From contig NZ_FWXV01000004.1 of NCBI RefSeq assembly GCF_900176515.1, positions 310,001 to 374,000 of the forward strand: 64,000 nt of DNA, read 5' to 3'. The notes beneath the pieces were generated by a model, which saw nothing but the letters and a program-made list of their open reading frames with translations, searched no databases and was not told the origin of the DNA. Below are positions 24,407-32,668 of this stretch, piece after piece (the stretch's first letter is position 1; each line of letters opens with the position of its first letter). A program made the translations under genes and the position numbers. Source of the DNA: Kibdelosporangium aridum (GTDB taxonomy: Bacteria > Actinomycetota > Actinomycetes > Mycobacteriales > Pseudonocardiaceae).

Positions 24407-24748
24407 CTATTCGAACCAGATCCGATCCGCCGACGGCAGTGAGACCGGCGGTTCGTCGGTGAAAGTGGCGTATTCCAGCGCCGCCAGCACACCATGGGAA
24501 GCCCAGACGAGCACCTCACCGACGAGTTCCCCGTTGTCGCCGTTGACGAATGCGCGAACCGGGACCACACCGGACACTCCGCCCGGGATCGCAGTTTGGT
24601 CCGGCACTTCGATGTCGACGCTCAGCGCGTTCTCCGACCACGGCGCTGTCACGCGGGCACGGTCGATCTGTCCGGGCAGTTCGGGGAACTGCTCGGACAG
24701 GATCCGCGTCAGCACCGCGCGCTCGGCTTCGTTGAGCGAGCGGGTCAT
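24407..24748 (-). CDS. Putative second immunity protein of the toxin locus
   Basis: 113 residues. ATG 24748 overlaps the TGA of the preceding small gene, so translation is coupled. No signal peptide, no membrane segment, acidic; notable stretches are LSEQFPELPGQIDRARVT and LEYATFTDEPPVSLPS. I do not recognise a named family. Position, size and cytoplasmic character fit an immunity or accessory protein of the upstream Hint-linked toxin. It could instead be an unrelated hypothetical. Confidence 0.65.
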   Translation of the reverse strand: MTRSLNEAERAVLTRILSEQFPELPGQIDRARVTAPWSENALSVDIEVPDQTAIPGGVSGVVPVRAFVNGDNGELVGEVLVWASHGVLAALEYATFTDEPPVSLPSADRIWFE

Positions 24749-25071
24749 CAGCTCTCGTCGACTCGGTACAGGGCCTCCGTGTACTCACCGGTGGCCACGA
24801 GTTCCGTGGCCACCGCGAGCATCTCGTCCACCCCGGGCGAACGGATGATCACCAGGTCCGGCCCGACTCGGAAGTACCGCCCGTCGAGGCACTCACCCGT
24901 GTCCCGCCAGCGATCCATGATCCGGCCGACCTCGTCGTAGGTGAGGAACGTGGCCGTCCACTTCGTACCGTCGGGCAGGGTGATCCAGGCGTCCGCGTTG
25001 GCCACGGTCGCCGGATCGTCGTCCCCCAGCGCGACTTCCAGGGTCAGGATGTCCGTGGTGATCCTGTGCAT
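24748..25071 (-). CDS. Putative immunity protein next to the toxin
   Basis: 107 residues, starting 2 bp after the toxin stop, so it is tightly coupled to the toxin message. Soluble and acidic, with WITLPDGTKWTATFLTYDEV, IMDRWRDTGECLDGRYF and PDLVIIRSPG. There is no export signal, as expected for a protein that must neutralise a toxin in the cytoplasm. Family name unknown to me. Immunity genes normally sit directly after the toxin gene of polymorphic toxin loci, which is the main argument. Confidence 0.75.
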   Translation of the reverse strand: MHRITTDILTLEVALGDDDPATVANADAWITLPDGTKWTATFLTYDEVGRIMDRWRDTGECLDGRYFRVGPDLVIIRSPGVDEMLAVATELVATGEYTEALYRVDES

Positions 25072-25073
25072 GG

Positions 25074-28000
25074 CTATTGACCGTACAGTTCCATCAATCG
25101 GTTGATCACTTTTTGCTCGTTGTCCTTGCTCGCCTTCGCCACGATCTCCATACAGCCCTCGCTGTTGATCCTGAAGAAGACCCGGCCACCGTTGCGGCCA
25201 CGCAAGTAGGACAGCCCGGTGCCCTGGAGTGCCGAAGTCCCGATGCCGGGGTTCTTGTTGCCTTCCATGAACCTGCCGACCAGGTCGTCGATCTCCTTCT
25301 GCACCCGTTGGTCGCTGCCGGCCTCCTGGGCGTATTTCACCAGGCCGGAGTCGTTCTTGATCAGCGACTTGACGTCACAGTTGTGCACGAGCAGCTGTGC
25401 GTCGGTGATGTAGTAGTTGCTGTCGCCCGCGACCTCGAAGTTGTAGACGGTCGTGGCGACTGGCCGCGCGGTGATGGCCTCGACGACCGGCCTGGTGCCG
25501 TTGAGGGACTGGAACTGGTCGCCGACGACGACCTTGCCCGCGTCGACCCAGCCCTTGCCGACCACCCAGAACGGGTGCTCCGGCGTGACATCGATGTTCT
25601 CGCCGGCGACCGAGATGGTCAGCATCTTGGTCGCCTGCTTGTTGAACAGCCCCTCCACGCGCCGCAGCTGCGAACGCCCGGTGGAGATGTCGCGTGCCCA
25701 CACCTGGTCGCCGATGGCGATCTGTTCGATCGGCTTCGACCCGTTCTCGACCGACACCGGTGTGCCAGCAGGGAAGCAGTTGCACGGGATCCGCTTGATG
25801 TTGGCCAGACCGCTGCGCAGACGGTCGATCAGACCCTTGCCCGCGGCCGCGCCTTCGAGGAACTTGGTGAGGCCACCGGCGATCTTGCCGATCGCCGCGG
25901 AGACCGCCGGGATCTTGGCGATGATCAGCAGCAGCGAGCCGACGTTCACCACTGTCCACAGGCAACTGATGATGTCGCCTTCACCGAAGCACTTCTTGGC
26001 GTCGGTGACACCGATGATGTCCAGCAGGACCTGACCGCCGTGCTCCTTGATGAAGTCGAGGATGCCCTTGTTGGCGGCTGCCATCGCTTCTTCGTACTGC
26101 GCGACGAGCTCGTCACCGCCTTGGTAGCGGAGCATGTCCTTCTCGTCCTCGGAGAGACCGGACTCGCCCCCGTCGACGGCGTCCACATCTTGCCGCCGCT
26201 TCTCCTCCTCGGCTCGCCTGGCCGCTTCCTCTGCTCGGTCAGCCGCTTTGCTTGCCTCGACCGCTGCGGCGTAAGCGTTCTTGGCTGCTTCGGCCGCGCC
26301 GTCAGCGTGTTTTTGTGCGCTGTCGGCTGCAGCCGCTGCTGCGGTGGCGTCGGCTTCGGCGCGGTCAGCTGCTCCTCGGGCGGCTGCGGCGTCAGCCTCG
26401 GCCCTGCTGGCGGCCGAACGTGCCGCAGCGGCATCGGCTTCCGCAGCCGACGCACTGCGTCCGGCGATGGCTGCGTCGTTGGCTGCCGCGTTGGCCGCTG
26501 CCCGTGCTTTGCGGGCGTCTTCACGGGCTTGGGCGTCGGCTTGGTTGGCACGTGCCGCTGCTGCACGTGCCGCGGCACCATCTACGGCCGCCTCGGCGGC
26601 GTATTTCTGCGCGTCCGCCGCGGACCGTGCTGCCGCCGCAGACGACTTCGCCGCCGCAGCCGCCGCGTCATAGGCGGGCTTGACCTCCGCCGCAGCCCGA
26701 TCAGCGGCCTCCTGCGCCAACCGCGCGGCCTCAAACGCTTCCGCGGCACGGCGTTCGGCCGCGGCGGCCTGCTCGGCGCCCACCGCGCGAGCCTGCTCGG
26801 CCACCCGGACCACGAAATCCGCGTCGATGTCCTGGCCGGTGAACGGCGCCACCACAGCAATCGCCGTGTTCGCCGGTTGGGTGATCGCCTGCGAGGACGA
26901 CTTCGCCGCCGACGCCGCCTGCAACGCCAGACTTGCCTGTGTCGCAGCAGACACGGCTTCATGCGCGGCCGCGTCGGCCTCGGCTTTGGTGCGCTCAGCC
27001 GACATCTGCGACTGCATCGCCTCCGACGCCGCCTGGTTGGCCAAGTTCACCGCATTCTGCGCCGCCTCAGCCGCCTTGGCCTCCTGGAACGTGGCGTCCG
27101 ACGCCGCCGAGTTCGCCCGCAGAGCGGCGGCATGTGTTGCTGCTGCTTCGGCTTCGGCGCGGTTGGCGGCTGCGTTCGCCCGTGCGGCAGCGGCCTGTGC
27201 GGCTTGTGCTGCGGCGCGAGCGCGTGCTGCGGCGCGTGTGGCTTCTGTTGCTGCGCCACGAGCGCCTGCGGCCGCGCCTGTTGCGGCGTTCGCCGCGTTG
27301 CGAGCGGCTCCTGCGGCGCCCGCTGCGGTCATGGCCTCGCCGCGTGCTTTGTTGGCCTCAGTTTGGGCCGCTTCAGCGTGAGGGCCACCCCGCGCGGCCG
27401 CTGCCATCGCGTCCATCGCTGCCGCTCGGGACTCGGCCGCGCGCTGTTCGCGTTCGGCTTTGTATGCCGCGTCGCGGCTGGCGTTCGCGTTGCGTTCTTC
27501 GGTGCGGGCGTTGGTTTCCGCTTGTGCCGCAGCACCGTCCGCCGCCTCAGCACGGCCACGCGCCGCGGCCGCGATCCCAGCTTGAGCCTCGGCTTCGCCG
27601 CGCATCGCCCGGGCCACGGCGGCTTGCTGTTCGGCACGGCCACGTGCCGCGGCGGCGTTGGCCCGCTCCCGCTCAGCAATCGCGCGCTGCGCGGCTGCGG
27701 TCGCCGCCTCCCGCTCAGCGATGATCCGCTGCTGACGGGTCCGCTCGGCCGCGGCCCAGGCCTGCGCTTCCGCGACCTCCGCCGCCTGACGGGCGGCCTT
27801 GGTCCGGGCTGCCGCGTCCTTCGCGGCCTCCATCTGCACGCGGGCCGCCTCCGCGAGGTCGGCCGCGGCACGGGCGTGTGCTTCGGCGGTCTCGCGCCAC
27901 TTCTTGGCCTGCTCGGCGTGCCGCTCCGCGCGTTCCTGGGCGTTACGGGCCTGGTCGGTGAACGCCGCCGCATCAATTGAGTGCGACGCGGTCTCCACGG

Positions 28001-29138
28001 CCGAGACTGCCGCGCGGGCGGCCTGGGACATGCCGAAGGCCATTTGTGCCCATTGCGCGCCGTAGGGCAGACCGGTCTCGACCAGGATCTCCGCCTGCAC
28101 CTGCGCCTGCACCGCCGCCCGCTGCGCCTCATCCGCCGCAGCGCGTGCGTTGCTCAGTTGGCGGGCGACCTCGGCTTTCACCCCGTCGAAGGCATCGATC
28201 GGGTGCTGGCCACCGGCGGTGTTCGCGGCCAGGATCTGCTCCGCCCGCCGAGCCTCGTTGCCCGCCAGGATCAACGCGTTGGAGGAGCGCTGCAACGCGC
28301 GGATGCCGTTGCCGTGCTGCACCAACAACACCCGGCGCGCCTCGTTGGCACGAGCGGACTTCTTGGCCAACTCCGACAACGCTTCCGCGGCCTTGATCCG
28401 GGCTTCCTCATCGGCCAGGAACTTCTCCCGGGCGTCGGCGTCCCGCTTGGCCGCCTCCACATACCCAGAAGCCAGGAACTGCTCAACCGCTACGTCCCCG
28501 GCATCCAGCGCGGTCTGCGCGGCCCGTTTGACCTCCGGACCACCCACCCCCACCAGCATCTGCACGCGAGCACGGTTTTCCGCCGCCCGCTGCTGCGCGC
28601 TCTGCGTGGCCGCGGCATCCCGCTGCTCGGCAATGGAACGGCCGTATGCCAGGAACTGCACGCGATCCAAATCGGTGCCCGCCAGCACACGGTCCACTTC
28701 GGCCCGAAGGTATGCGCCTCCGGTGCCACGCAACGGCTCAATCGCCGCCCGGTTCTCCGCCGCGACCCGCGCCTTACGCTCCCCGGCCCGCTTCTGCGCC
28801 TCTTTCAGACCGGTGTTGAGGAACGCCATGATCGCCGCACGGCCACCATCCAACGCGGCCTTCGCAGCATCCCGAACCTCGACGTCTTCGGCCAACTCGG
28901 CGTTGTCGGCCACCAACTGCCGCAACCGAGGATCACCAGTATCCGCAACACCCGCCTTACCGTCCCACTCCTTGTACGGATCCGGCGGCATCGGCCGCGG
29001 CGGAGACGGGTCCTCTGTGGACACTGTGGACACTGTGGTCACGGTGGGCGACGCGACCGCGACGTTGCTGGGCTGCACCAGCCCTGCGAACACCACGGCG
29101 GTCAGCGACGCCGCCAAAGCTCTTCGAATGAGTCTCAT
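25074..29138 (-). CDS. Secreted polymorphic toxin: ALF repeats, Ala-rich coiled coil, Hint domain, C-terminal toxin
   Basis: 1354 residues. Signal peptide 1-30; three ALF repeats near 88-118, 145-175 and 205-235 (AAKAALDGGRAAIMAFLNTG type); a very Ala-rich coiled coil from about 240 to 1000 with 14-residue internal repeats such as RAEADAAAARSAAS; a hydrophobic stretch 1056-1090; a Hint autoprotease 1121-1254 running from CFPAGTPV to LLVHNC; and a 100-residue C-terminus (25074-25376) with GTGLSYLRGRNGGRVFFRI and KVINRLMELY. Hint domains release C-terminal toxins in polymorphic toxin systems. The toxin part resembles RelE/ParE-like folds by pattern only. It lies downstream of two other ALF proteins and directly before two small cytoplasmic genes. 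Confidence 0.9.
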   Translation of the reverse strand: MRLIRRALAASLTAVVFAGLVQPSNVAVASPTVTTVSTVSTEDPSPPRPMPPDPYKEWDGKAGVADTGDPRLRQLVADNAELAEDVEVRDAAKAALDGGRAAIMAFLNTGLKEAQKRAGERKARVAAENRAAIEPLRGTGGAYLRAEVDRVLAGTDLDRVQFLAYGRSIAEQRDAAATQSAQQRAAENRARVQMLVGVGGPEVKRAAQTALDAGDVAVEQFLASGYVEAAKRDADAREKFLADEEARIKAAEALSELAKKSARANEARRVLLVQHGNGIRALQRSSNALILAGNEARRAEQILAANTAGGQHPIDAFDGVKAEVARQLSNARAAADEAQRAAVQAQVQAEILVETGLPYGAQWAQMAFGMSQAARAAVSAVETASHSIDAAAFTDQARNAQERAERHAEQAKKWRETAEAHARAAADLAEAARVQMEAAKDAAARTKAARQAAEVAEAQAWAAAERTRQQRIIAEREAATAAAQRAIAERERANAAAARGRAEQQAAVARAMRGEAEAQAGIAAAARGRAEAADGAAAQAETNARTEERNANASRDAAYKAEREQRAAESRAAAMDAMAAAARGGPHAEAAQTEANKARGEAMTAAGAAGAARNAANAATGAAAGARGAATEATRAAARARAAAQAAQAAAARANAAANRAEAEAAATHAAALRANSAASDATFQEAKAAEAAQNAVNLANQAASEAMQSQMSAERTKAEADAAAHEAVSAATQASLALQAASAAKSSSQAITQPANTAIAVVAPFTGQDIDADFVVRVAEQARAVGAEQAAAAERRAAEAFEAARLAQEAADRAAAEVKPAYDAAAAAAKSSAAAARSAADAQKYAAEAAVDGAAARAAAARANQADAQAREDARKARAAANAAANDAAIAGRSASAAEADAAAARSAASRAEADAAAARGAADRAEADATAAAAAADSAQKHADGAAEAAKNAYAAAVEASKAADRAEEAARRAEEEKRRQDVDAVDGGESGLSEDEKDMLRYQGGDELVAQYEEAMAAANKGILDFIKEHGGQVLLDIIGVTDAKKCFGEGDIISCLWTVVNVGSLLLIIAKIPAVSAAIGKIAGGLTKFLEGAAAGKGLIDRLRSGLANIKRIPCNCFPAGTPVSVENGSKPIEQIAIGDQVWARDISTGRSQLRRVEGLFNKQATKMLTISVAGENIDVTPEHPFWVVGKGWVDAGKVVVGDQFQSLNGTRPVVEAITARPVATTVYNFEVAGDSNYYITDAQLLVHNCDVKSLIKNDSGLVKYAQEAGSDQRVQKEIDDLVGRFMEGNKNPGIGTSALQGTGLSYLRGRNGGRVFFRINSEGCMEIVAKASKDNEQKVINRLMELYGQ

Positions 29139-29167
29139 CGCTCTGCAAAACCCCCTGAGATGTCAAT

Positions 29168-29202
29168 GGGGCCCGGCACCCGTCAAACGAGTGCCGGGCC
29201 CC
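29168..29202 (-). terminator. Strong hairpin between the ALF-LGFP gene and the toxin gene
   Basis: GGGGCCCGGCAC and GTGCCGGGCCCC form a perfect 12-bp stem with an 11-base loop, 16 bases after the upstream stop. It may end most transcripts before the toxin gene or stabilise the upstream mRNA. No T-tract follows. Confidence 0.7.
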
Positions 29203-29218
29203 TGTCAGACCTGGTTGA

Positions 29219-31339
29219 TCAGAACTTGGTGTCCCAGGTCTTTCCGGTCGCCGGGTCGTGGTAGATGTAGCCGCCCTGGAAGGTGCTCCGGCGCAGGTTG
29301 CCCACCTGCTCCTCGTCGGTGGTCGGGTAGCCGAGGTACGACCGCTCCCAATCCATTGCCTGCCAACGGTCCCGGATCGCGCCGTAGATCAGGCGCGCGC
29401 CGGTGGCCTCGGTCCAGTAGATCGACAGCCCGTTCACGAAGTGGGTGTACGTGCCCTTGCCGTCCGGCGTACGGGTGGTGTCGATGAGCGGCAGCCTCCA
29501 CTTAGGACCGCCGGATGCCCGGTACTTCACCAGCGCCGGGCCGGAGACGCTGCGCACGCCGGTGTCCTTGCCCCAGTACGCGCTGGCGTTGTTGGCGAAC
29601 TCGCGGTAGCGGACGGCGCCGTCGAGGACCTCAGCGGACTTCGGGTTGCCCACGAACGCGCGCCACGCGTCGTCGTTGTGCCAGCGCAGCATGATCTGCG
29701 TGGTGACGTTCGGGTCGGGGTCGACGATCTTCCAGGTCGTGTCGACCTCGAACACGTGCGGGTTCAGGTCACCCGTGGTGTTGCCGCTCTTGGCACCGGC
29801 CCACAGCTGGGCGCCGTAGTGCCGCAGGAACCGGCCGGGCAGCGCCTTGGACTCCAGCGAAACATCAGAACCGGAGTTGCCCAGCTTCGGGCACCAGGTC
29901 GCGTCCTTCTTGTACTGCTCGCTGCCATCGCTGGCGTGCAGCTTGACGCGGTAGTCCTGGACACGCAGGTAGCTGCCGACATGCGCGGCGGACTCGAACG
30001 AGAAGCAGTTCACGTCGGCGAGACCGGTGACGACCTTCCAGCTCGCCTCGCCCAGCGGAGCGTCCGCTGTGGTCGTGCTCTGCGTACCTGGCGTGATCCC
30101 CGCGTCGCCACCACCGGTGCGCACGTGCCAGGCCTTCACGCCCGGCGTCGTGGTCATCAGCGACTGGTTCAGCACCGCGTACTGCGTCTCCGACAAGAAC
30201 TTGGTCACGTCAGCCGGAGTCCCGGCCAGTGCGGCGTTCGCCGCTGCGACCAGACGCGGGCGGACCCGGCCTGCCTCGGCCTTGGCCTTGATCTCACGGA
30301 CCTTCTGCCGGTCGGCTTCCTCCCGGATAGCCTTCTCCCGCGCGGCGTCACGTTGGTCAGCGGCCTTCAGCCCAGTGTCGATGAACGCCTTCCAGTCCGC
30401 CGGATTACTGCTGCGCAACGCGGCATCCGCGGCGTTCTTCACCTCAACGTGCCGAGGATCGGCCAACTCCGGCGTGGTCAGCAACTGCCGGATGAAATTG
30501 TCATCCGACAAAGTCAGCCAACCTTCAGGCGCGATGATCCCCAGCACCGCCGCAGCGTTCTTCTTGGCCTGCTTGGCAGCCAAGATCCGCGCGGCCTCCT
30601 CGCTCTCCTGCTTGGCCTTCTCAATCGCATCCCGCTGATCTTCCAAATGCAGCGTGTAGATCGTGGTAGTGATGAACGTCTTCCACGCCACCGCATCACC
30701 ACCCCACGCGTTCACCGCACCCTCTTTGACCTTCGGCCCAGTCGAGCGACGCCACACCTGGTAGACGAAGTTCTGATCGTTGCCGTCCAGCATCGCCGCA
30801 TCCGCCGGGATCTCCGCGAACGCTGCGGCCTTCTGCCGCGCTTCGCGGGCCTGGCGCGCCTCTTCCTGACGGCGGGCGTAATCCAGGTGGTCACGGTCGA
30901 CGAAATCGTGAATACCGGCGCGGATGAACGCGGTCGCGTCCGGCGCGTCCGGCGTGTCCACGACGATCTTGTAGACCCGGTAGGCCTCGGCTTTGGTCAA
31001 CGGGTACTTGTCCGGGCTGATCTTGTCGTAGACGCGGAACACGAAGTTCTTGTCCGACAGCATCAGCCACTCGTCGGTCGCCTCACCGACCTCGATCGCC
31101 CGCACCGCACGGACCTTCTCCACCTCGGTGGACTCCGGCACCGCGGTCGCCGCTGGGTCGGCGGCATCCGGTGGGATCGCCGGTGCGTTCGCGGTCGCCT
31201 CCGAGTTGCGGGAAGCCGCTGCCGGCGGGATGTCCGACGGTGCCGCGTGCGCTGCCACCGGTGCCATCAGGCCGGTGACGAGTGCGGCGGTGACCAGCCC
31301 GCGCGCCAGACGTCTACTGTGGACTGTTGTTCTTCGCAT
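29219..31339 (-). CDS. Secreted ALF-repeat protein with AbfB and LGFP wall-binding domains
   Basis: 706 residues. Signal peptide 1-32 (ending AAHAAP). Several ALF-type repeats in 85-400, for example AADAALRSSNPADWKAFIDTG and AANAALAGTPADVTKFLSE. A beta-trefoil arabinose-binding (AbfB-like) region near 425-575 shows SAAHVGSYLRVQDYRVKLH and LPGRFLRHYGAQLW. LGFP repeats follow near 590-706, with GARLIYGAIRDRWQAM and RSYLGYPTTDEE. AbfB binds arabinan and LGFP repeats occur in wall-bound mycolata proteins, so it probably binds arabinogalactan. It has no toxin domain and is a likely partner or scaffold of the downstream toxin. Confidence 0.85.
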   Translation of the reverse strand: MRRTTVHSRRLARGLVTAALVTGLMAPVAAHAAPSDIPPAAASRNSEATANAPAIPPDAADPAATAVPESTEVEKVRAVRAIEVGEATDEWLMLSDKNFVFRVYDKISPDKYPLTKAEAYRVYKIVVDTPDAPDATAFIRAGIHDFVDRDHLDYARRQEEARQAREARQKAAAFAEIPADAAMLDGNDQNFVYQVWRRSTGPKVKEGAVNAWGGDAVAWKTFITTTIYTLHLEDQRDAIEKAKQESEEAARILAAKQAKKNAAAVLGIIAPEGWLTLSDDNFIRQLLTTPELADPRHVEVKNAADAALRSSNPADWKAFIDTGLKAADQRDAAREKAIREEADRQKVREIKAKAEAGRVRPRLVAAANAALAGTPADVTKFLSETQYAVLNQSLMTTTPGVKAWHVRTGGGDAGITPGTQSTTTADAPLGEASWKVVTGLADVNCFSFESAAHVGSYLRVQDYRVKLHASDGSEQYKKDATWCPKLGNSGSDVSLESKALPGRFLRHYGAQLWAGAKSGNTTGDLNPHVFEVDTTWKIVDPDPNVTTQIMLRWHNDDAWRAFVGNPKSAEVLDGAVRYREFANNASAYWGKDTGVRSVSGPALVKYRASGGPKWRLPLIDTTRTPDGKGTYTHFVNGLSIYWTEATGARLIYGAIRDRWQAMDWERSYLGYPTTDEEQVGNLRRSTFQGGYIYHDPATGKTWDTKF

Positions 31340-31405
31340 ACCTTCTCTTTTCTGGGCATGGCAAAGCGATCGCCACTACCGGCGAATGCTCTTGTCAGGA
31401 AATGG

Positions 31406-32485
31406 TCAGAGAGTGTTCTTGACGCGCTGTTCGCCGTCGAGAGCCTGCTGCAGCAAGGCGTTCCAGTACGCCGCCTGCTGCGTCGCCGAGTCACGCTCGG
31501 CCAGCCACGCGGTCTCCGACGTCCTCGCCGGATCGATGATCGACGTCCAGTTCGGCCCCTGCGCGGCCTGCGCCGCCGCCAGCACCGCACGCCAGTTCTC
31601 GGCCTGGCGCAGGGCGAAGTCCTGTGCCTCGGTCCAGCCCGACCGGGCCGGTTGCGTCTGCGTGCCGACCTGCTGCCACGCACGCGCTGCCGCGTCCTTG
31701 GCCTGCTCCTTGGTCTCTTCCGACGCTTCCCGCGCGGCCTTTTCGGCGGCTTCGGCGTCGGCGACCAGGCGGGTGATCGTGCTGCGCCACTTCATGTTCT
31801 CGTTCGCGTGCCGCATCCGGAAGACCTCGAGGTCCAGCCGCGACCCGGTCGCCCAGCCGTAGGCGAAGAACTCGACCAGGTCATCGTCGGCCGACCCTTC
31901 CCGCACCGCGTACGACGCGGACAACCGCACCTGCTCACCAGGGTCGTTCGCAGCCAGGTTCCTGACGAAGTCCCGGTCGCGCTGAACAAGTGCTTGCTTC
32001 TGGGCACCGATCTCGTCGCGGTACACCCGATCGCGTGACCGTGCCGCCTCGTAACCGGTCCGCACGAACGTCTCACGCTCGGCGTCTGTCGCGTTCGGAC
32101 CCAGCAGGCGTTTCGCCTCGTTGTGGATCTCAGGCGAGTACTCCACCGTCGTCGTCTCGTAGACCCGGCGGATGAAGTCCATATTGCGCACACGACGCTG
32201 CTGCGCGCGCTCGACCGCGTAGTCGTAACCGGACTCAAGGAACGCGGCTATTGCCGCATCAGGATTGCTGCTCACCAATGCGGACCACGCTGCGGTCCGC
32301 ACAGTGCTGTACGGATGGGCGCTGGCCAGGTATCTCACCCAGATCCAGTCGTCTGACGGCTGTTCTGCGTTGATCGTCACGGACGGTCCCGCGTAGGCAG
32401 CAACGGGTGCTGCCACCGAGAAGGACGCCACAATGCAGGCAGCGCAAATTAGGGCACGTCTCACCCTGAAATCCCCCAGTGTCAT
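31406..32485 (-). CDS. Secreted ALF-repeat protein
   Basis: 359 residues from ATG 32485; the frame is open further up but that part is non-coding in character. Signal peptide 1-32 (ending AAYAGP). ALF-type repeats cover about 45-230: AAWSALVSSNPDAAIAAFLESG, EAKRLLGPNATDAERETFVRTG and SASYAVREGSADDDLVEFFAYG. A helical, Trp-containing C-terminal part (about 235-359) follows. It is the first of the three ALF genes on this strand and shares the repeats but no toxin, Hint or lectin domain. It may be a carrier or binding partner. It is divergent from mfd. Confidence 0.8.
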   Translation of the reverse strand: MTLGDFRVRRALICAACIVASFSVAAPVAAYAGPSVTINAEQPSDDWIWVRYLASAHPYSTVRTAAWSALVSSNPDAAIAAFLESGYDYAVERAQQRRVRNMDFIRRVYETTTVEYSPEIHNEAKRLLGPNATDAERETFVRTGYEAARSRDRVYRDEIGAQKQALVQRDRDFVRNLAANDPGEQVRLSASYAVREGSADDDLVEFFAYGWATGSRLDLEVFRMRHANENMKWRSTITRLVADAEAAEKAAREASEETKEQAKDAAARAWQQVGTQTQPARSGWTEAQDFALRQAENWRAVLAAAQAAQGPNWTSIIDPARTSETAWLAERDSATQQAAYWNALLQQALDGEQRVKNTL

Positions 32486-32612
32486 CGAGCCCCCCGGCTC
32501 GTTCAGATCGCAACGTAACCACCGGACTGCCACCGCGCAAGGGAAACCGATCACACTGTTGCGTAAGTTCCGACAGATGGCGTAGGCCGCACGGCCCGCT
32601 CGAAACAAAAGT

Positions 32613-32646
32613 GTCGGACCCCCGACGTAAGCTTGTCGGGTCCGAC
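32613..32646 (+). other. Hairpin in the mfd leader
   Basis: GTCGGACCC...CGAC pairs with GTCG...GGTCCGAC around an 8-base loop, with two unpaired bases, ending 22 bp before the mfd start. It may be the terminator of something upstream or an attenuator of mfd; nothing else in the leader decides. Confidence 0.45.
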
Positions 32647-32668
32647 TCTTCGGCAAGGGGAAGCTTCC

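Noticed and set aside
25077..27980. Large plus-strand frame opposite the toxin coiled coil
   Set aside because: It is a mirror of the Ala-codon-rich toxin gene: its composition follows the coding strand, and it has no plausible start signal or domain.
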